This document shows, piece after piece, positions 1-5,184 of a stretch of 5,427 nt of DNA (positions are counted from its first letter, which is position 1; each line of letters starts with the position of its first letter). Position numbers and translations under genes: made by a program. This stretch comes from an uncultured Clostridia bacterium (GTDB lineage: Bacteria; Bacillota; Clostridia; Christensenellales; Pumilibacteraceae), in assembly GCA_900553555.1 (NCBI GenBank), contig USEG01000066.1, positions 1-5,427 on the forward strand, written 5' to 3'. The notes beneath the pieces are model-generated. The model saw only the letters and a program-made list of their open reading frames with translations, had not been told where the DNA came from and made no database searches.

Positions 1-1
1 T

Positions 2-76
2 TGGCTGGGGTGGCAGGATTCGGACCTGCGAATGCGAAAGTCAAAGTCTCGTGCCTTACCGCTTGGCGACACCCCA
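2..76 (-). tRNA. tRNA-Gln (anticodon TTG)
   Basis: Read on the minus strand this folds as a full cloverleaf. The acceptor stem is TGGGGTG paired with CACCCCA, followed by discriminator G and an encoded CCA (positions 4-2). The U1-A72 first pair is typical of bacterial tRNA-Gln. The anticodon stem CGAGA/TTTCG closes the loop CTTTGAC, giving anticodon TTG, which reads CAA and CAG. The T stem GCAGG/CCTGC closes the loop TCCGAAT, which has C where U55 is expected. It is the last visible gene of a four-tRNA array, 11 bp after tRNA-His. The array may continue beyond the window edge, and no terminator is visible. Confidence 0.95.
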
Positions 77-87
77 TTAAAATTTAG

Positions 88-164
88 TGGGGTGAGTAAA
101 GAGAGTCGAACTCTTGACCTCCAGGGCCACAACCTGGCGCTCTAACCAACTGAGCTATACCCAC
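88..164 (-). tRNA. tRNA-His (anticodon GTG)
   Basis: The minus-strand cloverleaf has acceptor stem GTGGGTA paired with TACTCAC (one G-U pair), discriminator C73 and encoded CCA (positions 90-88). The base before position 1 is G (position 165). It can serve as the G-1 that pairs with C73 and identifies tRNA-His to its synthetase. The anticodon stem CCAGG/CCTGG closes the loop TTGTGGC, giving anticodon GTG. The T loop is the canonical TTCGACT. It is the third gene of the array, with a 23-bp spacer after tRNA-Arg if counted from position 164. Confidence 0.96.
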
Positions 165-180
165 CACGCGCAATTCATGT

Positions 181-257
<77 letters not shown>

Positions 258-263
258 ATATAG

Positions 264-337
264 TGGAGCGGGTGATGGGAATCGGACCCACGCAGCCAGC
301 TTGGAAGGCTGGAACTCTACCATTGAGCTACACCCGC
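264..337 (-). tRNA. tRNA-Gly (anticodon TCC)
   Basis: The minus-strand cloverleaf has acceptor stem GCGGGTG paired with CACCCGC, discriminator T73 and encoded CCA (positions 266-264). The anticodon stem CCAGC/GCTGG closes the loop CTTCCAA, giving anticodon TCC for GGA and GGG codons. The T stem GTGGG/CCCAT closes the loop TCCGATT, with C at position 55 in place of the usual U. It is the first gene of the array and begins about 20 nt after the predicted start of transcription. Confidence 0.96.
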
Positions 338-362
338 ATATATACGCCACACATGCCTAAAA

Positions 363-391
363 ATAATAACATATTATTTGCCGCTTGTCAA
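363..391 (-). promoter_or_regulatory. Vegetative (sigma-A) promoter of the tRNA array
   Basis: On the minus strand a perfect -35 TTGACA (391-386) is followed by exactly 17 bp and the -10 TATTAT (368-363). A TG one base before the -10 adds an extended -10 element. Transcription should start near position 356, about 19 nt upstream of tRNA-Gly. The -35 starts only five bases past the stop codon of the preceding phosphodiesterase gene, with no terminator between them. This is the best match to consensus in the window, as expected for a stable-RNA operon. Confidence 0.88.
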
Positions 392-396
392 CAATT

Positions 397-876
397 TTAA
401 TGCTCATATGAAATAATTTTTGGAAAAATCTTACCGTTTTCGCCGTAAATCAACGCATAAGACGGCTTTGAAAAGCGTGGTTCGGCTATACTTCCCGGAT
501 TGACCAATACTACTCCGCCCAGCCTTTCTATTACAGATTGGTGCGTATGTCCGAACAAAACGCAGTCGCATCCTCTTTCCGTTGCGGCATACGATAAATC
601 GCTATAATCGCGCTTAACGTGGTATTTGTGCCCGTGCGTTGCGAAGAATCTGTGTTTCTGCCACTCGAATATCTCCTCATCCGGATAAGCTTTTATTATG
701 TCGCAATTGCCGCTTACCGCAACAATCTGCGGTTTTATTTCGCTGCGAAAATTATAAATATCGCCCGTGCAATCGCCTAAAAAAACAAAAAGATCCGCTT
801 TGTTTATTACGGGAAGCAATTCCTCTATAAGATGCCTTCGCGAATGGGAATCGGAAATAACGCAAATATAATTCAT
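397..876 (-). CDS. YfcE/YsnB-type metallophosphodiesterase
   Basis: A 159-residue cytoplasmic calcineurin-like phosphoesterase of the YfcE/MJ0936 family. These enzymes hydrolyse phosphodiester model substrates with a two-metal centre, and their physiological substrate is generally unknown. The metal-ligand motifs appear in the right order: D9-S-H11, G34-D35, G56-N57-C58-D59, T80-H81-G82-H83 and G109-H110-T111-H112, followed by the family NPGS (126-129). The Cys in GNCD is normal for this subfamily, where other phosphoesterases have GNHD. Length is typical of the single-domain family. The start ATG (876-874) overlaps the rdgB stop as ATGA, and only a weak GGCGGA precedes it, so translation is probably coupled to rdgB. 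The same pair occurs as ysnA-ysnB in B. subtilis. No terminator follows before the tRNA promoter. Confidence 0.93.
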   Translation of the reverse strand: MNYICVISDSHSRRHLIEELLPVINKADLFVFLGDCTGDIYNFRSEIKPQIVAVSGNCDIIKAYPDEEIFEWQKHRFFATHGHKYHVKRDYSDLSYAATERGCDCVLFGHTHQSVIERLGGVVLVNPGSIAEPRFSKPSYALIYGENGKIFPKIISYEH

Positions 877-1442
877 AATTTTTCCGCCAGAGCGTTAAAG
901 GCGCGGGCGCGGTGACTAACCGAATTTTTTTCTTCAAAACTTGCGCAGCCGAAACTCTTATTCAAATCGTACGAGTAAAAAAGCGGGTCGTAACCGAAGC
1001 CGTTATCTCCGTCTTTTTTCTCGAGAATTTTTCCTTCCGCCCTGCCTTCGGCGGACACCGCTCTGCTTCCGTCGTAAAAAACCGCGCAGCAAACGAACGC
1101 TGCGTCGCGATTGTCCTTTCCCTTCATCAAATTCAATAATTTTTCATTGTTTTTTTCATCGTCGTGCTCATCGCCGGCAAATCTTGCGGAATACACTCCC
1201 GGCGCGCCGTCAAGCGCATAAACCTCCAATCCGCTGTCATCGCTTATTACCGGCAGACCGGTCATTCTGTAAACGGCTTTTGCTTTTATAAGCGCGTTTT
1301 CTTCAAACGTAGCGCCCGTTTCCTCTATGTCGGCCGATATTTTGCAGTCGCTCAGCGACAAGACCTTAAATCTGTCTTTTAAAATAGCCCTGATTTCTTC
1401 CAACTTGCCTTTATTGTTTGATGCCAGAATTAACGTTTTCAT
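873..1442 (-). CDS. rdgB: XTP/dITP diphosphatase (RdgB/HAM1 family)
   Basis: Non-canonical purine NTP pyrophosphatase: it hydrolyses dITP, ITP and XTP to monophosphate plus PPi, keeping deaminated purines out of DNA and RNA. At 189 residues it is family length. Signatures are ASNNKGK (7-13, phosphate binding), a TGxTFEENA block (42-50), SDDSGL (67-72, including catalytic D69), GVYSARF (82-88), GFGYDPLF (148-155) and SHRARA (176-181, base recognition). The frame is open to another ATG at 1481 that would add 13 residues. Those codons are the preceding terminator and promoter and resemble no family N-terminus, so ATG 1442 is chosen. It has no Shine-Dalgarno sequence, and the promoter spacing implies a leaderless mRNA. 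Its stop overlaps the start of the phosphodiesterase gene (ATGA), making a two-gene operon like ysnA-ysnB. Confidence 0.95.
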   Translation of the reverse strand: MKTLILASNNKGKLEEIRAILKDRFKVLSLSDCKISADIEETGATFEENALIKAKAVYRMTGLPVISDDSGLEVYALDGAPGVYSARFAGDEHDDEKNNEKLLNLMKGKDNRDAAFVCCAVFYDGSRAVSAEGRAEGKILEKKDGDNGFGYDPLFYSYDLNKSFGCASFEEKNSVSHRARAFNALAEKL

Positions 1443-1449
1443 AGATAAT

Positions 1450-1478
1450 ATATTACTATAAAAAAAAGAATAAGTCAA
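1450..1478 (-). promoter_or_regulatory. Sigma-A promoter of rdgB
   Basis: On the minus strand TTGACT (1478-1473) is followed by a 17-bp spacer and TAATAT (1455-1450). The predicted transcription start is at 1443-1442, on or one base before the rdgB ATG. The -35 and spacer are built from the loop, 3' arm and U-tract of the spoIVA terminator. Sequence match and spacing are good, but there is no direct evidence of use. Confidence 0.7.
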
Positions 1479-1499
1479 CATATAGCCGCCTTATTCTTT
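1460..1499 (-). terminator. Intrinsic terminator after spoIVA
   Basis: Seven bases after the spoIVA stop codon, the minus strand carries AAAGAATAAG (1499-1490). A 15-nt loop and the exact complement CTTATTCTTT (1474-1465) follow, then five more U residues (1464-1460). The perfect 10-bp stem plus U-run has intrinsic-terminator form. The stem is AT-rich, so it may be leaky. Read in the other direction there is no U-run, so it should act only on minus-strand transcripts. Confidence 0.82.
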
Positions 1500-1506
1500 C
1501 CGATAT

Positions 1507-2991
1507 TTACAGGAGGATGCAAATAACTCCGCCCTTGCCTTCGTTTATAATTCTCGAAAGCGTTTTACGCATTTTTTTACGAGCTTCGGGCGGCATATTG
1601 TTAAGCTTGTCGTTTATGCTTTCATTTACCAACTCTTCCATACTTTTTCCGAACATATTTGTATTCCATATTCCCAACGGATTGCCCTCAAAGCCGTCCA
1701 GCATTTTACGTACCGTCTCTTCGCTCTGCTGTTCGGTACCCATTATGGGACTTACCTCAGCAGAAACTTCCACCGACATAATGTGCAGCGACGGTGCGCT
1801 GGCTTTTAGTTTTACTCCGTAACGCGAACCCTGCCTTACTATTTCGGGCTCTTCCAGTTTCATTTCGTCTATGGACGGAGCGACAACACCGTATCCGTTT
1901 TCGACGGCGCAATTAAGGGCGTCTTTGATTTTGTCGTAATGTTTTTTTGCCGCCGACAATTCTTTGACGTATGACATGAGAGCAAAATCATCCGCAATCT
2001 CATTTTCCGCCGCCGACGATAACGCCTTATAAAACAACCCGTCTTTTACTTTTACCGAATACGTTATTTTTCCGCTGCCGAGATCTGCCGTCGCTATCTC
2101 GACGGAATCGAAATAAGGGCTGTCTTCAAAAGCGGGCAGAACGGTTTTCGCGTCGGACATTTTATTCATATTTTCAGACGCAGCAACCATGCGCGAACAT
2201 AAATTTTCGACAATTTCGCTTTCTTTAGGCAGCGCTCTTACCCATTTGTTGATATTGACTTCTATATCGCGCAGCGGAAATTCCATAAGCAGACTTTCGA
2301 ATATGTGCAGAATATCCACTTCCGTCATGTTGAGAACATCCATTGCCAACACGGTCGCCGAATATTTTTCGCCGAGATTTAAAGCAAGCTTTTGCGTTTC
2401 GGCCGAATCCGGAACGGAAGAATTGAGCACTATAATGTAAGGCTTGCCGAGAGCCGTCAGTTCTTTTACGACGCGCTCTTCCGCAGAGACGTAATTTATC
2501 CTCGGTATTTCGGTGTCAATCGAACCGTCGCTCGTAATAACGATTCCGACGGAAGAATGTTCTTCAATAACTTTTTTGGTGCCTGTTTCCGCAGCTTTTT
2601 CAAACGGCATGGGTTGATCGGACCAAGGCGTTTTGACCATACGGGGCTTATTGTCCTCATCCGTGTCTCCGGCGGCGCCGCTTATCAGATATCCCACGCA
2701 ATCGACAAGACGCACTCTGACGTTTATATTTTCGCCGAGTTCCAAAGACACCGCTTCGCCGGGCACGAATTTCGGTTGGGTGGTCATTATGGTACGGCCG
2801 TTTGCGCTTTGCGGCAATTCGTCGCGAACGCGCTCCGCCTCTTGTTTATTGTGCATACGCGGCAAAATCATTTTTTGCATAAAATTGCTGATAAAAGTAG
2901 ATTTACCCGCTCTAACGGGGCCGACGACGCCGATATAAATATCACCGCCCGTGCGCTCGCGTATATCTCTGTAAATATCGTATTCTTCCAT
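1507..2991 (-). CDS. spoIVA: Stage IV sporulation protein A (spore coat morphogenetic ATPase)
   Basis: SpoIVA is made in the mother cell, polymerises on the outer forespore membrane using ATP, and forms the basement layer on which the coat assembles. It is also needed for the cortex. The product is 494 residues, against 492 in B. subtilis, and is similar from end to end. The Walker A is GPVRAGKS (24-31) with K30. T70 and T71 and the Walker-B-like LVD (D97) sit at the same numbers as the functional residues of the B. subtilis protein. The conserved C-terminus is present, with an INEGKGG block and a hydrophobic end. The frame extends upstream to a GTG at 3006, but that would include the ribosome binding site. 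GGAGGA (3004-2999) lies 7 nt from ATG 2991, which fixes the start. A sigma-E-like promoter precedes it, and a terminator follows the stop. Confidence 0.97.
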   Translation of the reverse strand: MEEYDIYRDIRERTGGDIYIGVVGPVRAGKSTFISNFMQKMILPRMHNKQEAERVRDELPQSANGRTIMTTQPKFVPGEAVSLELGENINVRVRLVDCVGYLISGAAGDTDEDNKPRMVKTPWSDQPMPFEKAAETGTKKVIEEHSSVGIVITSDGSIDTEIPRINYVSAEERVVKELTALGKPYIIVLNSSVPDSAETQKLALNLGEKYSATVLAMDVLNMTEVDILHIFESLLMEFPLRDIEVNINKWVRALPKESEIVENLCSRMVAASENMNKMSDAKTVLPAFEDSPYFDSVEIATADLGSGKITYSVKVKDGLFYKALSSAAENEIADDFALMSYVKELSAAKKHYDKIKDALNCAVENGYGVVAPSIDEMKLEEPEIVRQGSRYGVKLKASAPSLHIMSVEVSAEVSPIMGTEQQSEETVRKMLDGFEGNPLGIWNTNMFGKSMEELVNESINDKLNNMPPEARKKMRKTLSRIINEGKGGVICILL

Positions 2992-3033
2992 AAAAAAATC
3001 CTCCACGATGATAGTACATTCTATGCGGAGGAT
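2992..3033 (-). terminator. Hairpin plus U-tract between plsY and spoIVA, including the spoIVA RBS
   Basis: On the minus strand ATCCTCC (3033-3027) can pair perfectly with GGAGGAT (3004-2998), and a run of six U follows (2997-2992). The 22-nt interval can itself form a short stem, AUAG with CUAU. The layout is that of an intrinsic terminator for the der-plsY transcript, which has no other terminator candidate. The 3' arm is also the spoIVA Shine-Dalgarno sequence. The long loop makes its strength as a terminator uncertain. Confidence 0.5.
2999..3004 (-). promoter_or_regulatory. Ribosome binding site of spoIVA
   Basis: GGAGGA lies 7 nt upstream of ATG 2991. It decides the spoIVA start against the in-frame GTG at 3006. 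It is also the 3' arm of a potential hairpin with 3033-3027. Confidence 0.9.
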
Positions 3034-3045
3034 AATTTTTTATGC
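3018..3045 (-). promoter_or_regulatory. Candidate sigma-E promoter of spoIVA
   Basis: On the minus strand GCATAAA (3045-3039) is followed by 13 bp and CATAGAAT (3025-3018). These resemble the mother-cell sigma-E elements known from B. subtilis (roughly TCATATT and CATACAAT). B. subtilis spoIVA is transcribed by sigma-E, so the match is expected from biology. The start of transcription would be near 3012, giving a leader of about 20 nt with the ribosome binding site near its 5' end. The call rests on sequence similarity and gene identity only. Confidence 0.6.
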
Positions 3046-3069
3046 TAAAATTAATATTGTTGTAAAAAT

Positions 3070-3756
3070 TCAAGCGGGTTTAGCGCATTTATCGTTGTTT
3101 TTCTTGGGCTTATCTTTCTTGCCGAATAAATTTATCTTGTTTTCTCTGCCTTCTATCAATCTTTCGATATTACCGCGATGCATTGCTATAATTGCCGCAA
3201 ATATCGCCAGCAAAGCCAAACCGCCTATAATATCCCCGGCGGCGAATTCCCTGACGCTCTCTACTATAAGCGGAATTCCCACTCCGATAAAAGAACCTAT
3301 AAAACCTATTTTCGTAATAATTATAATTAGCAGCAAAAGCAAAAAAGACAGTACGCCCAACAAAGGATTTAATACAATACTTATTCCCAGTGCGCTAGCC
3401 ACTCCTTTTCCGCCTTTAAATTTATAATATACGGGAAAAATATGTCCTATTATCACCGCAAGGCCACACAAACATGCGCCTATACGACTGCCTTCAAACG
3501 ATAACGGCGTCCCCAAAAAGTACCAGCCGGCAAGCGCGGGCAGTGCGCCTTTAAGGGCGTCCATAAGCAAAGTCAACGCACCCCACCACAAGCCTACGCT
3601 GCGTACCATATTCATTGCTCCGGGGTTGCCGCTGCCGAGACTTCTTATGTCGTATCCCAGTAGACGACATATTATTATGGCGTTATTGACGCTTCCCGCC
3701 AAATAGGATATGCCGATAAAAGCGATATACATCAAAACAGTCAAAAGGCCTACCAT
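3070..3756 (-). CDS. plsY: Acyl-phosphate:glycerol-3-phosphate acyltransferase PlsY
   Basis: An integral membrane enzyme that transfers the acyl group from acyl-phosphate (made by PlsX) to glycerol 3-phosphate. This gives lysophosphatidate, the first step of phospholipid synthesis. The 228 residues are mostly hydrophobic, with about seven membrane segments by eye. The three family motifs are present: GSGNPGAMN (41-49), GHIFPVYYKFKGGKGVAS (104-121) and HRGNIERLIEGRENK (193-207). Motif 1 has Met48 where the family usually has Thr (GATN). The last 18 or so residues form a Lys-rich polar tail. ATG 3756 shares one base with the der stop (TAATG). A strong AAGGAGG (3776-3770) lies inside the end of der, but its 13-nt spacing is long. 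Coupling to der is likely. A later Met9 would also fit the family but has no RBS. gpsA, a frequent neighbour, is absent. Confidence 0.95.
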   Translation of the reverse strand: MVGLLTVLMYIAFIGISYLAGSVNNAIIICRLLGYDIRSLGSGNPGAMNMVRSVGLWWGALTLLMDALKGALPALAGWYFLGTPLSFEGSRIGACLCGLAVIIGHIFPVYYKFKGGKGVASALGISIVLNPLLGVLSFLLLLLIIIITKIGFIGSFIGVGIPLIVESVREFAAGDIIGGLALLAIFAAIIAMHRGNIERLIEGRENKINLFGKKDKPKKNNDKCAKPA

Positions 3757-5084
3757 TAAATTCCATCGTCCTCCTTTTTGCTGTTAAAAACAAGACGGAT
3801 CGGCGTTCCCGAAAAATCAAAGGCTCTTCTCAACGCATTTTCGAGATATCTTTTGTACGAAAAATGAACAAGCGTTGCGTCGTTGACAAAAAACACAAAT
3901 TTAGGCGGACAAACGTCCGGTTGCGTGGCATAATAAATTTTGAGTCGCCTGCCGTGCTTTGAAGGCGGTTCGGTAGCGGCTATGGCGTCCGCGACAACAT
4001 CGTTTAATGTGCCGGTGGCAATGCGCTGCGATGCGTTTTTATAAACTTTTTCGGATAAGGCAAGCAATTTATCTATGCGCAAACCGCTTTTCGCCGAAAC
4101 AAACACCGGCACCAAATAATCCATAAAAGAAAACTGCTCTCTCAATTTTTTTTCATAATCTATGGCGGTAAATCCGTCTTTTTCCACAGCATCCCACTTG
4201 TTGACGGCTATTATTCCCGGTTTGCCTTCCTCCGCCACATATCCGGCTATACGCACGTCTTGTTCGGAAACGGGCTGAGTGGCGTCCAAAACGGTAACAA
4301 CGACGTCTGCGCGGGAAACGGCCCAAATTGAACGCATGACCGAATAATCTTCAACCGAATTGTTTTCCACCGACCTTTGACGGCGCATTCCGGCGGTGTC
4401 TATTATGATATACTTTTTTTCGCCTATTTCAAACGGCGTATCCACCGCGTCGCGGGTCGTTCCGGCAATATCGGAAACTATAACTCTGTCCTCGTGCAGA
4501 ATATTATTGACTATGCTGGACTTACCCACGTTGGGGCGTCCGACGAAAGCGATTTTAAGTGCGTCGGTATGCTGCTCCGCGCTTTGTTCGGGAAAGTGCG
4601 CGACAACGGCATCCAGCACGTCTCCTATGCCTATGCCCTGTTCGCATGATATGCCGAAAGGATTGCCAAGACCCAATTGATAAAAGTCGTACAAATCCTC
4701 TTCTTTGTAATTATCCATTTTGTTTACGACCGGAATTACCGGTTTTTTTGCCTGGCGCAAAATATCCGCAATATCATAATCTGACGCAAGTACGCCGTCG
4801 CGCGCATCGAGCATGAAAATTATTACATCGGCAATATCTATCGCCGTCTCCGCCTGTCTCAGAATATGCGCGAACATGACGTCCTGACTTTTAATCTCGA
4901 TGCCGCCTGTATCTATCAAAGTAAAGTCGTGCCCGCACCACTCCGCGTCAGAATAAATACGATCTCGGGTCACGCCGGGAGTATCCTTTACTATTGATAT
5001 GCGCCTACCGCACACTTTATTAAAAAAAGTCGATTTACCGACGTTCGGGCGGCCGACTATTGCAACAATTGGTTTCTTTTTCAT
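3756..5084 (-). CDS. der: Ribosome biogenesis GTPase Der (EngA)
   Basis: Essential double-GTPase for maturation of the 50S ribosomal subunit. The 442 residues hold two tandem G domains and a C-terminal KH-like domain. G domain 1 has GRPNVGKS (11-18), DTGG (58-61) and NKMD (121-124). G domain 2 has GRPNVGKS (182-189), DTAG (229-232), NKWD (295-298) and SAK (330-332). The KH-like part is roughly 353-436, with PPKFVFFVN at 393-401. Length and motif set are normal and nothing is missing. The start MKKKPIVAIVGRPNVGKS aligns with the usual family N-terminus. No Shine-Dalgarno sequence precedes it, and the promoter spacing puts the transcription start on the ATG itself. It is the first gene of a der-plsY unit and overlaps plsY by one base. 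Confidence 0.98.
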   Translation of the reverse strand: MKKKPIVAIVGRPNVGKSTFFNKVCGRRISIVKDTPGVTRDRIYSDAEWCGHDFTLIDTGGIEIKSQDVMFAHILRQAETAIDIADVIIFMLDARDGVLASDYDIADILRQAKKPVIPVVNKMDNYKEEDLYDFYQLGLGNPFGISCEQGIGIGDVLDAVVAHFPEQSAEQHTDALKIAFVGRPNVGKSSIVNNILHEDRVIVSDIAGTTRDAVDTPFEIGEKKYIIIDTAGMRRQRSVENNSVEDYSVMRSIWAVSRADVVVTVLDATQPVSEQDVRIAGYVAEEGKPGIIAVNKWDAVEKDGFTAIDYEKKLREQFSFMDYLVPVFVSAKSGLRIDKLLALSEKVYKNASQRIATGTLNDVVADAIAATEPPSKHGRRLKIYYATQPDVCPPKFVFFVNDATLVHFSYKRYLENALRRAFDFSGTPIRLVFNSKKEDDGI

Positions 5085-5090
5085 ATATAA

Positions 5091-5119
5091 ATTTTAACAC
5101 AAATTTTCTCTTTTGTCTA
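5091..5119 (-). promoter_or_regulatory. Sigma-A promoter of der-plsY
   Basis: On the minus strand TAGACA (5119-5114; one mismatch to TTGACA) is followed by 17 bp and TAAAAT (5096-5091). TG one base upstream forms an extended -10. Only six bases (TTATAT) separate the -10 from the der ATG, so transcription is predicted to begin at or next to the start codon. It lies 10 bp beyond the U-tract of the preceding gene's terminator. Confidence 0.78.
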
Positions 5120-5129
5120 TCAAAAAGGC

Positions 5130-5160
5130 AAAAAATAAAAGGCAAGTTTCCTTGTCTTTT
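5130..5160 (-). terminator. Intrinsic terminator of the upstream membrane-protein gene
   Basis: On the minus strand AAAAGACAAG (5160-5151), a GAAA tetraloop (5150-5147) and CTTGCCTTTT (5146-5137) form a 10-position stem with one A-C mismatch. One A and six U (5135-5130) follow. It lies 24 nt after the stop codon of the partial gene. In the opposite sense the mismatch becomes a G-U pair, but no gene is visible that would need a plus-strand terminator. Confidence 0.75.
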
Positions 5161-5184
5161 ACAAAAATAACTGTCACTTTTATT

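Noticed and set aside
752..937. Small minus-strand frame across the rdgB-phosphodiesterase junction
   Set aside because: It overlaps two well-supported genes in a different frame and gives a low-complexity basic product with no motif.
1443..1481. Upstream ATG (1481) as the rdgB start
   Set aside because: The extra 13 codons coincide with a terminator stem and a promoter and do not resemble RdgB N-termini. The AAGGCGG before it is an imperfect SD with short spacing. It is kept only as an alternative.
2992..3006. Upstream GTG start for spoIVA at 3006
   Set aside because: Using it would put the strong GGAGGA ribosome binding site inside the coding sequence and add residues absent from B. subtilis SpoIVA. 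ATG 2991 has ideal spacing.
2392..3048. Long plus-strand open frame opposite spoIVA
   Set aside because: It lies almost wholly antisense to the clear spoIVA gene, its product is Arg/His/Phe-rich with no recognisable domain, and no SD or promoter supports it. It is a shadow of the coding strand. The same holds for the other plus-strand frames opposite rdgB, plsY and der.
3037..3066. Possible sigma-A promoter for spoIVA (TTTACA, 18 bp, TAAAAA)
   Set aside because: The -10 is poor and the spacing is not optimal. The overlapping sigma-E-like elements fit better and agree with the known regulation of spoIVA.
5137..5160. Plus-strand terminator from the same hairpin
   Set aside because: The stem pairs slightly better on the plus strand, but no plus-strand gene is present to terminate, and the longer U-run lies on the minus-strand side.
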